Assembly: GCA_950097145.1 (NCBI GenBank)
Contig: CATNCF010000005.1
Location: 62,001 to 126,000 of the forward strand
Reading direction: 5' to 3'
Source: an uncultured Lachnospiraceae bacterium
Lineage (GTDB): Bacteria > Bacillota > Clostridia > Lachnospirales > Lachnospiraceae
Length of the DNA: 64,000 nt
Shown: positions 27,415 through 36,674 of the stretch, one piece after another
How positions within the stretch are numbered: position 1 is the first letter of the stretch
How the letters are laid out: each line of letters opens with the position of its first letter
Program-made: the position numbers and the translations under genes
The notes under the pieces: generated by a model
Told to the model about the DNA's origin: nothing
Database searches by the model: none
Seen by the model: only the letters and a program-made list of their open reading frames with translations

Positions 27415-28719
27415 GTGACCTATGATTTAGATAAGTATAGAGAATTAGCAGATAAGAATTATTACAGACATATGGGAAAAGTAGTGAAAATTGTAGGACT
27501 TACGATTGAATCTGTAGGACCCAACGCCAAACTCAGTGACTTGTGCCGTATTATCATTGATAAGAACAAGGGGATTTCCATTATGGCAGAAGTAGTTGGT
27601 TTCCGTGATAAGAGACTGCTTCTCATGCCTTATGAGAGTGTAGAAGGGCTTGGCGTAGGATGTATCGTAGAGAATACGGGACATCCTTTGTCTGTCTGTG
27701 TAGGAAATGAAATGCTGGGTCATACCTTGGACGGTATGGGACGGCCTACAGATGTGGAGGAGCTGGATCTGAGAGAGGAATATCCGGTAGATGCCGCTCC
27801 GCCTGATCCTATGGCAAGAGAAATTATTGATCAGGTGCTTCCACTGGGAGTAAAAGCGGTGGATGGACTCATTACAGTGGGAAAAGGACAGAGAATTGGA
27901 ATTTTTGCAGGTTCTGGTGTGGGAAAGAGTACATTATTGGGGATGTTTGCCAGGAATACCAGAGCTGATATTAATGTGATTGCTCTTATCGGCGAACGCG
28001 GCAGAGAAGTAAGAGAGTTTATTGAGCGGGATATGGGAGAAGAAGGTATGCGGCGTTCCGTAGTGGTAGTTGCAACTTCCGATCGTCCGGCGCTGCTTCG
28101 TCGGAATGCTGCCAAGACAGCAACGGCAATTGCAGAATATTTTCGCGATCAGGGAAAAGATGTTCTTTTGATGATGGACTCCCTGACACGTTTTTCCATG
28201 GCACAGCGGGAAATTGGACTTGCTTCGGGAGAACCTCCAGTAACCAGGGGGTATCCGCCCAGTGTGTATTCAGAAATGCCTAAGCTTTTGGAACGTGCAG
28301 GTAATTCCGATAAAGGCTCTATTACAGGGCTTTATACCGTCCTGGTGGATGGAGATGATTTTAATGAGCCAATTACAGATACAGCCAGAAGTATTCTCGA
28401 TGGGCATATTATGTTGGACCGCAAGCTGGCGCATAGAAACCATTATCCGGCTATTGATGTGTTGCAAAGCATTTCCCGTGTTATGAGTTCCATTGCAGAT
28501 AAGGAGCATAAGGAAGCGGCAGGGAAGCTGAAAAATGTGCTTGCCACTTATCAGGAGGCGGAGGATTTGATTAATATTGGCGCTTATAAAAGCGGTTCCA
28601 ATCAGAATATAGACTATGCCATTGAGAAAATTGATGAAGTGAATGGGTTTTTATTACAGGAAACATATGATAAATTTTCATTTGAAGAAATATTAGACAT
28701 GATGGAACAGATTTTTTAA
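27415..28719 (+). CDS. fliI: Flagellum-specific ATP synthase FliI
   Basis: 434-residue F1-beta-like ATPase that energises export of flagellar substrates. Walker A GIFAGSGVGKST, Walker B VLLMMDSLTRFSMAQREIGL and the family segment GYPPSVYSEMPKLLERAG are present. The start is GTG with GAGG upstream. Six-helix N-terminal hexamer domain and C-terminal domain are both complete. Confidence 0.96.
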   Translation: MTYDLDKYRELADKNYYRHMGKVVKIVGLTIESVGPNAKLSDLCRIIIDKNKGISIMAEVVGFRDKRLLLMPYESVEGLGVGCIVENTGHPLSVCVGNEMLGHTLDGMGRPTDVEELDLREEYPVDAAPPDPMAREIIDQVLPLGVKAVDGLITVGKGQRIGIFAGSGVGKSTLLGMFARNTRADINVIALIGERGREVREFIERDMGEEGMRRSVVVVATSDRPALLRRNAAKTATAIAEYFRDQGKDVLLMMDSLTRFSMAQREIGLASGEPPVTRGYPPSVYSEMPKLLERAGNSDKGSITGLYTVLVDGDDFNEPITDTARSILDGHIMLDRKLAHRNHYPAIDVLQSISRVMSSIADKEHKEAAGKLKNVLATYQEAEDLINIGAYKSGSNQNIDYAIEKIDEVNGFLLQETYDKFSFEEILDMMEQIF

Positions 28720-28772
28720 CAGTCATCCTGTAAAATAAATTTAAAATCTGCATATATAGAATAGAGGTATTT

Positions 28773-29222
28773 ATGGCAAAATTTACATATAAGATGCAGA
28801 ATATCCTGGATATAAAATATAAACTGGAAACTCAGGCAAAGACAGCTTTTTCCATTGCAGCGGCAAATTTGAATAAAGAAGAAGAAAAGTTAGATAATTT
28901 ACAGCAGAGAAAGAAAGGTTATGAGTTCCGGGCAAGAGAGCTGATGGAGGATCGGCTGGATTTTCAGGAAATCAAAGTAAACAGGACGGCCATAGAGACG
29001 ATGAAGGGGCAGATCCGTAACCAGACGCTTGTTGTCCATGTGGCAGAGCGGAATCTGGAAAATGCCAGAAAGCATTTGCAGGAAATTATGACGGAGCGCA
29101 AGACCCATGAAATTCTAAAAGATAAGGCTTTTGAAGAGTTTAAGAAGGAACTGGAAAAAGAAGAAAGCAAGGCGGTGGATGAACTGGTAAGTTTTACCCA
29201 CAATCATGCAATAGAAGGATAG
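28773..29222 (+). CDS. fliJ: Flagellar export chaperone FliJ
   Basis: 149 residues forming a long antiparallel coiled coil, as in FliJ. Sequence similarity is weak in this family, so the call rests on length, charge-rich helices (NLNKEEEKLDNLQQRKKG) and the position right after fliI. It links the ATPase ring to FlhA. Confidence 0.88.
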   Translation: MAKFTYKMQNILDIKYKLETQAKTAFSIAAANLNKEEEKLDNLQQRKKGYEFRARELMEDRLDFQEIKVNRTAIETMKGQIRNQTLVVHVAERNLENARKHLQEIMTERKTHEILKDKAFEEFKKELEKEESKAVDELVSFTHNHAIEG

Positions 29223-29234
29223 GCGGTGAAAGAT

Positions 29235-30071
29235 ATGGCAGACCCCATGTTAGAGGAAGAATCAGGAGCATTAGACAAAAAGGCGCAGAAGAAAGCTGAG
29301 AAGGCCAGGAAAAAAGAAGAAAAAAGAATGAAAAAGCAGGAACAGGAAGAGGCGCCAGAGGAGGAGGAAGGCGGAAGTAAGCTTGCAGTTCTTTTTGCAA
29401 CCATAATTTTTATTATTATTTGGATTGCGATTCTTGCGCTGGTAATAAAGATGGACATTGGCGGATTCGGCTCTACAGTCTTGCAGCCCATATTGAAAGA
29501 TGTTCCTTACATAAATAAGATTTTGCCGGAAAGTGCCAAAGAAGAGCCAGCAGTGGACGCCCAGTATCCATATACTACGCTGGACGAAGCCATAGAACGT
29601 ATTAAGGAACTGGAAGTGGAATTGTCAAATGCTCAGTCTAAATCAAAGGGAAGTTCAGACAATGCGGCACAGCTTCAGGCAGAGATTGACCGGCTGAAAG
29701 AATTTGAGAACCAGCAGGCAGCGTTTGAACAGCAGAGAAATGAATTTTATAAAGAGGTTGTATTCAGTGAGAATGCACCCGATATATCAGAATATAAGGC
29801 ATATTATGAGAGTATTGATCCTGTAAATGCAGAGGTATTGTATAAGCAGGTAGTTCAGCAGCAGCAGGCAGATGAAAAAATTCAGGAATATGTTAATACT
29901 TATGCATCTATGAAGCCTAAACAGGCAGCCGCTCTTATGGAACAGATGACAGATGATTTGAAATTAGTGGCAAAAATACTCCAGAATATGGAAACAGATG
30001 CGAGGGCTAAGATTTTAGATGCTATGGATTCTCAGATTGCTGCGAGAATCACTAAGATTATGGAGCCTTAA
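29235..30071 (+). CDS. MotE-like protein (membrane anchor plus MgtE N-terminal domain)
   Basis: 278 residues. A Lys/Glu-rich cytoplasmic N-terminus (~1-50), one membrane helix (~54-75, VLFATIIFIIIWIAILALVI), an extracytoplasmic coiled coil, and a C-terminal MgtE-N-like repeat (ASMKPKQAAALMEQM, KILQNMETDARAKILDAMD). This layout between fliJ and fliK matches MotE, the MotB chaperone of epsilonproteobacteria, and the equivalents in Firmicutes operons. A stator or hook role is inferred. ATG chosen over an upstream GTG for its GGCGGTG site. Confidence 0.75.
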   Translation: MADPMLEEESGALDKKAQKKAEKARKKEEKRMKKQEQEEAPEEEEGGSKLAVLFATIIFIIIWIAILALVIKMDIGGFGSTVLQPILKDVPYINKILPESAKEEPAVDAQYPYTTLDEAIERIKELEVELSNAQSKSKGSSDNAAQLQAEIDRLKEFENQQAAFEQQRNEFYKEVVFSENAPDISEYKAYYESIDPVNAEVLYKQVVQQQQADEKIQEYVNTYASMKPKQAAALMEQMTDDLKLVAKILQNMETDARAKILDAMDSQIAARITKIMEP

Positions 30072-30186
30072 TGTATCATTTGATTATAAGGTCCTTTCGG
30101 GGATTTTATAATAAGATTGGAGTTTATGATGTAATTTTCTGGAACTCTGATCTAATATAAATAGTAAGAAGAAAGGAGGAGAGAGG

Positions 30187-31677
30187 ATGACAGCCAGTAA
30201 AGTAGCACAGATTTCATCTATGCTGAACAGTCCTGAGTTTTTGAAGGTACAGAAACAGTCGCAAGAGGAAACAGATGCCTTTGGCGCGTTATTAAATTAT
30301 ACGGCGTCAGCGGGCGGAGGAAAGGCAGATTTATTTTCTGGCAGAGCAGAAGAGAAGGCTGCAGGAACAGATATTGTAAATAAGACTGTTTATGAAAAGG
30401 AATCTGCAAAGTCTGGTTACAGGGAGAATTCTATTTCCCAGAATGAAAATTCTCAAATTGAGAACAAAATTCCGGAAGACGTCCAAGATAAATTGAAAGA
30501 TTTTGAAGGCCGGGTGAAGGAAACAGTTGCTGAGAAATTGGGAATTTCTCAGGAAGAACTTACACAGCAGATGGAAATAATGGGGCTTACGGTTTTGGAT
30601 TTGATGGATCCGTCTAAGCTTGCAGATCTTGTGATGGAACTGACAGGGACAGAAGATATTGGAAGTTTACTGTTCAGTGAAGATTTTCAGCAGTTATTAG
30701 GACAGATTAGTGAGTTATCCCAGGAATTTGCGGTGCAGCTTAATGTGACGCCAGAAGAAATGAAGCAGCTTTTGCCACAACTGGAGAACATGTTGTCAGA
30801 AGGAAAAGAGGAAGCTGTTTTAAATGAAGACAGTGAGGCAGGGCAGCTAAAAACAATGGTGGAAGAGGAGAACCCAGAGGCAGAGAAAAAGACAGAAGTT
30901 CTACAGACATCTGTCCAGGAAGCGGCAGGAGTACAGAAAGAAGCTCCTCAGGAAGTTTCCGATACCCAAAAGGGAGAGCGCACAGAAGAAATTAATGTTC
31001 ATAATCCAGAAAGCCGTCAGGAATCGGAGGAAGCTGGTTCGGATACAGATTCGAACAGTATGGAAGAAGAATCTTATACAAAACTGAATCAAGACACAAA
31101 GGGAACTGACAAGACAGAAAACCGCCAGACACATGTCACTTATCAGACTACGGCTCAGACCGTGAATCAGGGGCAGACCGTAGAAGTTACGCAGACTGTT
31201 GTACAGACAAAGGTGAATGTAGAGGATGTTTTGAGGCAGGTCAGCCAGATGACGAGAGTCCTTGTGAGTCAGGCAGAATCTTCTATTGAAATGCAGCTTA
31301 ACCCGGAAAATCTTGGGAAAGTTTATCTGCAGGTAGTATCCAGGGAAGGTGTAATAACCGCTCAGATTGCTGCTCAGAATGAAGCAGTGAAAGAGGCGCT
31401 AGAGAGCCAGATTGTGACGCTTAGAGAAAATATGAACCAGCAGGGCATAAAGGTGGAAGCCATTGAGGTAACCATTGCCAGTCATGAGTTTGAGCGTAAT
31501 TTAGAAGAAAACCAGCAAAACAGTACCCAGCAACAGGAATCTGAAGCACAGAAATCTGGGAGAAGGAATTTAAATCTTAACAGCCTGGATGAATTAGAAG
31601 GAATCATGACAGAAGAAGAAAACCTTGCCGCGAAGATTATGACAGAGCAGGGAAACAGTATGGATATTACAATTTAG
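30187..31677 (+). CDS. fliK: Flagellar hook-length control protein FliK
   Basis: 496 residues. The N-terminal ~340 are low-complexity, rich in Glu/Gln/Ser, as expected of the molecular ruler. The C-terminal switch domain is recognisable by MQLNPENLGKVYLQVVSREG and LESQIVTLRENMNQQGIKVE. It stops hook growth and triggers the export specificity switch in FlhB. Ribosome site GAAAGGAGGAG. The 115 nt before it hold no gene. Confidence 0.9.
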   Translation: MTASKVAQISSMLNSPEFLKVQKQSQEETDAFGALLNYTASAGGGKADLFSGRAEEKAAGTDIVNKTVYEKESAKSGYRENSISQNENSQIENKIPEDVQDKLKDFEGRVKETVAEKLGISQEELTQQMEIMGLTVLDLMDPSKLADLVMELTGTEDIGSLLFSEDFQQLLGQISELSQEFAVQLNVTPEEMKQLLPQLENMLSEGKEEAVLNEDSEAGQLKTMVEEENPEAEKKTEVLQTSVQEAAGVQKEAPQEVSDTQKGERTEEINVHNPESRQESEEAGSDTDSNSMEEESYTKLNQDTKGTDKTENRQTHVTYQTTAQTVNQGQTVEVTQTVVQTKVNVEDVLRQVSQMTRVLVSQAESSIEMQLNPENLGKVYLQVVSREGVITAQIAAQNEAVKEALESQIVTLRENMNQQGIKVEAIEVTIASHEFERNLEENQQNSTQQQESEAQKSGRRNLNLNSLDELEGIMTEEENLAAKIMTEQGNSMDITI

Positions 31678-31710
31678 AATTTGACAAATAATTCGGAAAG
31701 GAGAAATAGT

Positions 31711-32463
31711 ATGAGTATTATTGTACCAGTAAAAGATGGCAAGGTTGTAGACGAAACTGCTTCTGCCAATGCTGCGTCACAAGCAGTAGAATCAAAAAAC
31801 AATGGATTAGATAAAGATGCATTTCTGCAGCTTCTGGTAGCGCAGATGAAGTACCAGGATCCCTTAGAGCCTACTTCCAACACAGAATATATTTCACAGC
31901 TTGCAACTTTCTCATCTCTGGAAGAAATGCAGAATTTGAATACTTCTATGGAATCACAGCAGGCTACAAATCTGGTAGGCAAGACTGTAATAATGAAGGT
32001 AACCAGTACCACAGGTGCATCCAATGTTGTTCAAGGCAGAGTAGATTATATTGTAAAAGAGAGGGGAAAACTTTATCTTTCCATTGACGAAAAGCTGTAT
32101 TCCCTGGATGATCTGGACAGAGTGGTTGATGATGAATACCTGGATGCATTGGCTATGGCGGATGGATTTAAGAAAGCAATGGATGATCTGCCAGATCCTA
32201 AGAAACTCACCTTAAAGGATAAGGATGCTCTGGAAGTGGTAAGAAAGGCATACAACAGTCTTACTACATACCAGCAGGAGATGATTGAAAAATATTATCC
32301 GGATTCCTTAAAGAAACTGCAGGAGCTGCTTGCCGAAATGAAGAATATGACTCAAACAGACGACAGTGACGAGTCTGAGGATGATGAAAATAATAAAGGT
32401 GAAACAGAGGGCTCAGGCGGCACAGAAGGTTCAGGCGGCACAGAGGAAACACCAAAAGCATAG
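31711..32463 (+). CDS. flgD: Flagellar hook assembly protein FlgD with helical and acidic C-terminal extension
   Basis: 250 residues from the ATG at 31711 (AAAGGAG upstream). The N-terminal export/scaffold region shows LDKDAFLQLLVAQMKYQDP and NTEYISQLATFSSLEEM, the FlgD signature. A small beta domain (~100-145) follows. Residues ~155-215 form a helical segment, LTLKDKDALEVVRKAYNSLT with YQQEMIEKYY, that resembles repeats known from Gram-positive surface proteins. The last ~35 residues are acidic with two GSGGTE repeats. The scaffold role in hook assembly is clear; the extension is unusual (see findings). Confidence 0.9.
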   Translation: MSIIVPVKDGKVVDETASANAASQAVESKNNGLDKDAFLQLLVAQMKYQDPLEPTSNTEYISQLATFSSLEEMQNLNTSMESQQATNLVGKTVIMKVTSTTGASNVVQGRVDYIVKERGKLYLSIDEKLYSLDDLDRVVDDEYLDALAMADGFKKAMDDLPDPKKLTLKDKDALEVVRKAYNSLTTYQQEMIEKYYPDSLKKLQELLAEMKNMTQTDDSDESEDDENNKGETEGSGGTEGSGGTEETPKA

Positions 32464-32501
32464 GAACGAATAAGCAGGGATGCTTAGAATGGAGAGAGCA
32501 T

Positions 32502-32900
32502 ATGAATAAAATTTCAAATCAATTCTCTTCTATTGAACAGATTACAGACCAGTATCTGAAACATGGAAGTACAGATCTTGCGTCAACCGTGTCAGAATTG
32601 TCTTTCGAGGACATATTAAGGCGCAGACAGTCTGTAGATGGAAATTCTGCATTAAAGTTTTCCAAACATGCCTCTATGCGGCTGCAGAGCAGAAATATAG
32701 AACTTTCTAATGAGCAGAAGGAGCGTCTGGAGACAGCAACAGAAAAAGCAGAAGCAAAAGGGATGAAGGAATCCCTTGTGATTGTAGACTCTTATTCATT
32801 CATTGTAAATGTAAAAAATAAGACAGTGGTAACGGCAATGGATCAGACAGAGTCAGAAGAAAATGTATATACAAATATAGATGGAGCCGTAATAATATAG
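32502..32900 (+). CDS. Flagellar operon protein, TIGR02530 family
   Basis: 132 residues between flgD and flgE. The core LKFSKHASMRLQSRNIELSN and SLVIVDSYSFIVNVKNKTVV match the TIGR02530 family found only in Gram-positive and spirochaete flagellar operons. Biochemical role not established; possibly a regulator or chaperone of hook assembly. Ribosome site GGAGAG. Confidence 0.85.
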   Translation: MNKISNQFSSIEQITDQYLKHGSTDLASTVSELSFEDILRRRQSVDGNSALKFSKHASMRLQSRNIELSNEQKERLETATEKAEAKGMKESLVIVDSYSFIVNVKNKTVVTAMDQTESEENVYTNIDGAVII

Positions 32901-32982
32901 CTGGACCTAAATTTAGGAGGCAGATGATCTTTGAATGACAGATAAGATCGTACGGCAGAAAGAATCAGGAGGTCATTTCATT

Positions 32983-34593
32983 ATGATGAGAGCATTATAT
33001 TCTGGTGTATCGGGATTAAAGACACACCAGACAAAGATGGATGTAATTGGTAATAATATTGCAAATGTAAATACAATCGCATTTAAATCATCCAGCACAA
33101 CCTTTAGTGATCTTATGTATCAGAATGTTTCAAATGCTTCAGGAGCAACAGAAACTAAGGGTGGAGTGAACGCTAAGCAGATTGGTCTTGGTGTTACAAC
33201 CGGTTCCACATCCGTAAATATTACTTCCCCGGGTTCTACCCAGACTACTGGAGATGGATGGGATTTGAGAATTACGGGAGACAGTTTCTTTATTGTTAAC
33301 AATGGTTCTGAGAACCTTTTCACTAAGGCAGGAGCTTTTTACATTGATGGTTCCGGTACTCTGACAACCAAAGCGACTGGATATAACGTTATGGGATGGC
33401 AGGTAGATCCTACTACAAATACAATCCGAAAAGATACGGTATCCCCGCTGCGTGTGATGCAGGGAGCGAACTTGACATCGGCGCCGGAAGCTACCACAGA
33501 AGCAACTTGTTCTGGTATTCTGGATAAAAATAATGTGCAGTTAAACAGCGATGATGGCTATATAATGAGCCTGAATTTCTATGATGCACTGGGTTACAGC
33601 TATTCTGCCAAGTTTGCAGTAAAAACGGCGAATGTGGATACTCTGACCTATACGGTGGAATTATCAGATGTGCTAGATTCTAATAATCATTCCGTTTTGC
33701 AGGATTATCTTGCACAAGAAGGCAATACCATGACAAATCTGTTTGGTGAGCCTACAAATGTGCAGCGTTCCTATAATCTGGCGGCTGATTTTCAGTATAA
33801 TAACGGAACATTCCGGGATAAAGACGGTAATGAACTTCGCTATGATGATGCTAATAAAAAATTTGTAGCAGTTAATAATGAAAAAATTGAATATTCTGTT
33901 ACTTCTATGTTTGGAATTTCAGATAATCAGGCGCAAAACTTCAACCTTGCTGATGTAACCCAGAATGGAAGCTCTGCGGTTTATAGTTATACAGAGACCA
34001 TATATGGCTATCAGTTAGATTTTAAAGAGGATGAGCCGGATGCCGGAATATTCCAATGGGTAGGACAGGAAGGAGCGGAATCTGTTTTACTGAAAATGTC
34101 AGCGCTGGGCGGAGAATTTCGAAATATCAATGTTGATTTTTCAACGGCGGGATGTTATGATAATGGCAAAAAGTGTACCCTTGGCGTAGACAAGGGAGAC
34201 GTTTCGGGGCTTCGGGGTCTTGGACGGCGTCTTGGAAGAATGACAGGATTAGAGGTTCAGGAAAATGGAGAGATTTACGGCAGTTACGATAACGGTACGA
34301 AAAAACTGTTAGGACAGATTGCCGTGACCACATTTGCGAATCCGGCTGGTCTTGAGAAGCTGGGAGAGAATTGCTATCAGCAGACACTGAACTCTGGTGA
34401 ATTTGACGGTATTGGTCAGGACATTACAGCAGATGGCGGCAAGATGTCCAGCGGAGTTCTGGAAATGTCAAATGTAGACCTTGCAAATGAGTTTACAGAG
34501 ATGATCACAACTCAGAGAGGTTTCCAGGCAAATTCCAGAATTATCACAACTTCTGACAGTCTGCTGGAAGAACTGGTTAATCTGAAGCGTTAA
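32983..34593 (+). CDS. flgE: Flagellar hook protein FlgE
   Basis: 536 residues. The N-terminal rod/hook motif MMRALYSGVSGLKTHQTKMD, GNNIANVNT and the C-terminal coil SNVDLANEFTEMITTQRGFQ with RIITTSDSLLEELVNLKR are diagnostic. The centre is a variable surface domain, explaining the length. The start at 32983 has AGGAGGT 9 nt upstream; an earlier in-frame ATG at 32935 has none. Confidence 0.95.
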   Translation: MMRALYSGVSGLKTHQTKMDVIGNNIANVNTIAFKSSSTTFSDLMYQNVSNASGATETKGGVNAKQIGLGVTTGSTSVNITSPGSTQTTGDGWDLRITGDSFFIVNNGSENLFTKAGAFYIDGSGTLTTKATGYNVMGWQVDPTTNTIRKDTVSPLRVMQGANLTSAPEATTEATCSGILDKNNVQLNSDDGYIMSLNFYDALGYSYSAKFAVKTANVDTLTYTVELSDVLDSNNHSVLQDYLAQEGNTMTNLFGEPTNVQRSYNLAADFQYNNGTFRDKDGNELRYDDANKKFVAVNNEKIEYSVTSMFGISDNQAQNFNLADVTQNGSSAVYSYTETIYGYQLDFKEDEPDAGIFQWVGQEGAESVLLKMSALGGEFRNINVDFSTAGCYDNGKKCTLGVDKGDVSGLRGLGRRLGRMTGLEVQENGEIYGSYDNGTKKLLGQIAVTTFANPAGLEKLGENCYQQTLNSGEFDGIGQDITADGGKMSSGVLEMSNVDLANEFTEMITTQRGFQANSRIITTSDSLLEELVNLKR

Positions 34594-34645
34594 TCTGTGA
34601 TTAAAAATTAAGGAAACTGGAGAAATTTTGCAATAAAATTAATTT

Positions 34646-34680
34646 ATCTTGAGGAACTGTGTTTCATAGTTCCTCAAGAT
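34646..34680 (+). other. Perfect 13-bp hairpin downstream of flgE
   Basis: ATCTTGAGGAACT (34646-34658) and its exact reverse complement (34668-34680) flank a 9-nt loop. No T run follows, so it is not a standard terminator. It could stabilise the 3' end of the flgE message or be a processing site. It abuts the promoter at 34685. Confidence 0.7.
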
Positions 34681-34681
34681 A

Positions 34682-34690
34682 TGGTATAAT
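34682..34690 (+). promoter_or_regulatory. Internal extended -10 promoter before flbD-motAB
   Basis: TGGTATAAT is a perfect TGn extended -10 (TATAAT at 34685-34690). No good -35 lies upstream (TTTCAT at 17 nt), which is tolerated in extended -10 promoters. It could give flbD, motA, motB and downstream genes extra transcription. Confidence 0.5.
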
Positions 34691-34767
34691 AAATTGGCGT
34701 TAGGAGACTGTTGTACAGCATGAATCCTGCTGCCTTGTAAAAATTGGCGCCGAAGAGGTTTGATTTT

Positions 34768-34977
34768 ATGATAGAAGTAACAAAGTTAAATGATACAAAG
34801 CTATTGATTAATGCAGAATTAATTGAAACAGTGGAGGAGACACCGGACACTGTCATTTCTTTTGTAACGGGGAAGAAAATAATTGTAAAAGAAAGTAGAC
34901 AAGAGGTCAAAAATTTAGTAATATTGTATAAGAGAGATTTCATGACAACTGGTCTTCCCTGGTTGGAAAAGGAATAA
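34768..34977 (+). CDS. flbD: Flagellar protein FlbD
   Basis: 69 residues. MIEVTKLNDTKLLINAELIE is the start of the SwrD/FlbD family; the Bacillus subtilis member SwrD raises motor power. It stands between flgE and motA, the usual place. ATG at 34768 with GAGGTT 7 nt upstream; an upstream TTG is not supported. Confidence 0.9.
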   Translation: MIEVTKLNDTKLLINAELIETVEETPDTVISFVTGKKIIVKESRQEVKNLVILYKRDFMTTGLPWLEKE

Positions 34978-35023
34978 TTATGGATAGAATACACTTCATG
35001 GATGAAAAGGGCAGGTGGAAAAA

Positions 35024-35818
35024 TTGGATTTAGCGTCTTTACTTGGAATTATACTTGGTTTTGGATTGATGATATTAGGTATTGTCAGCGGTGACCAGGG
35101 AGTTGCAGCTCTAGGGAACTTTTTGGATCGGAACTCTGTATTTATTACGATCGGAGGTTCTTTGGCAGGTGTTCTTGCTTCCCATACCATGTCAGATTTC
35201 CTGAACGGGTTAAAGAGCTTTACACTGGTGTTTAAAACTCCAAAGGCAGATGTGGGAGAAGTAATCAAGCACATTATTGATTTATCTAACATAGCAAGAA
35301 AAGAAGGTCTTCTTGCGTTGGAGGAAGCAGCAAACGGAATTGAAGATGAGTTTTTAAAAAAAGGAATTATGCTGGTGGTTGATGGTACAGATCCAGAGCT
35401 TGTAAGAGGCATTATGGAAGCTGATTTGATGTGTGTGGAATCCCGTCACAAAACAACCATTGGATTTTGGGAAAAATGGGCGGCGTTAGGTCCTGCCTGG
35501 GGTATGATTGGTACTCTGATTGGATTGATTAACATGCTGAAGCTGATGGATGATCCGTCTACAGTTGGTCCCAGTATGGCGATAGCGCTGATTACAACAT
35601 TGTATGGTTCCGTTATTGCTAACTGGCTTTGCACTCCTACTGCAGCAAAGCTGAAAGTAAATAATGATACCGAGGTTATGATTAAGGAAGTAACAGTGGA
35701 AGGGCTTTTGTCCATTCAGGCAGGAGAAAATCCACGTGTTATAGAAGAGAAACTGAAATCCTTCCTGTCACCGAAGATGCGTGAAAATATGCTGGAACAA
35801 GGCGGAGGTGAAGAATAG
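35024..35818 (+). CDS. motA: Flagellar motor stator protein MotA
   Basis: 264 residues, four membrane helices, with a cytoplasmic loop carrying the FliG-contacting charges. GPAWGMIGTLIGLINMLKLM and the last helices (ALITTLYGSVIANWL) are typical. The TTG at 35024 with AGGTGG 5 nt upstream gives the family start MDLASLLGI; a GTG at 35015 is the alternative. It pairs with MotB to conduct the ions that power rotation. Confidence 0.93.
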   Translation: MDLASLLGIILGFGLMILGIVSGDQGVAALGNFLDRNSVFITIGGSLAGVLASHTMSDFLNGLKSFTLVFKTPKADVGEVIKHIIDLSNIARKEGLLALEEAANGIEDEFLKKGIMLVVDGTDPELVRGIMEADLMCVESRHKTTIGFWEKWAALGPAWGMIGTLIGLINMLKLMDDPSTVGPSMAIALITTLYGSVIANWLCTPTAAKLKVNNDTEVMIKEVTVEGLLSIQAGENPRVIEEKLKSFLSPKMRENMLEQGGGEE

Positions 35819-36660
35819 TGGCAAAGAGAAAAGTAGAAGAATCAGGCGGAGGCGAAGCGTCATGGCTGAATACCTTTGCAGATTTAATGAATCTTCTGTT
35901 ATGCTTTTTTGTATTGCTGTTTGCCATGTCTACGGTGGATGCGGATAAGTGGGATCAGCTTATCAATTCCATGCAGAACAGTTTCAGTATTTTGTCTTCG
36001 GGTGGTAGTACAGTAGGCGAAGGTATGATGATTGCCTCTGGAATCAGCCAGTTGGAAATGCTGGATCAATATTTCAGGGAGAATACAAATTCTTCTGATG
36101 CGGAGGAACAGGAGCCGATGGATGATATGGAATCCAATCAGCCGGAACCAGAGCCTTCCGAAGCCTTAAAGCAGGAGCTGGAGGAAGCAGGCTTAAAAGA
36201 ATCAGAAGAAATGGCGCAGAAGATTGAACAAGAAATGGCAAAGCAGCAGATTGCTGACAAAGCAGAGATTGATGTGGATGCGCAGTTTGTAAAGATTACA
36301 TTAAACGGTGCTCTATTGTTTGATTCAGGACAATCCCAGATTCGGGAGGACGCCCTCCCATTGGTTGACAAGTTGTCCAAAATATTAGAACAGTATAACA
36401 GTAACTTGATCAACATAGAGGGACATACGGATAATGTTCCAATCAGCAATACGAAATACGAGAGTAATGATTTGTTGTCTGCTTACCGTGCTTTTGCAGT
36501 CAAGGATTATATTTTGGGGATTACAGCATTAGAGCCAAGCAGGATAAATGCCACGGGATGTGGTGAGTATAATCCGGTAGCAGATAATTCTACACCAGAA
36601 GGGCGTGCGAGAAACCGGCGGGTGGAAATTAAAATATATAACTCGTATAATTCTAATTAG
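35818..36660 (+). CDS. motB: Flagellar motor stator protein MotB
   Basis: 280 residues. One membrane helix with the ion-carrying Asp in TFADLMNLLLCFFVLLFAM, an acidic linker (~90-135), and a C-terminal OmpA-like peptidoglycan-binding domain (IEGHTDNVPIS, GRARNRRVEIKI). The GTG start shares one base with the motA stop. Anchors the stator to the wall. Confidence 0.95.
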   Translation: MAKRKVEESGGGEASWLNTFADLMNLLLCFFVLLFAMSTVDADKWDQLINSMQNSFSILSSGGSTVGEGMMIASGISQLEMLDQYFRENTNSSDAEEQEPMDDMESNQPEPEPSEALKQELEEAGLKESEEMAQKIEQEMAKQQIADKAEIDVDAQFVKITLNGALLFDSGQSQIREDALPLVDKLSKILEQYNSNLINIEGHTDNVPISNTKYESNDLLSAYRAFAVKDYILGITALEPSRINATGCGEYNPVADNSTPEGRARNRRVEIKIYNSYNSN

Positions 36661-36674
36661 AAAGGAAAAACATC

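Noticed and set aside
34700-34733. Six-residue leader peptide (MNPAAL) upstream of flbD
   Set aside because: Ribosome site too far from the ATG and nothing else supports translation.
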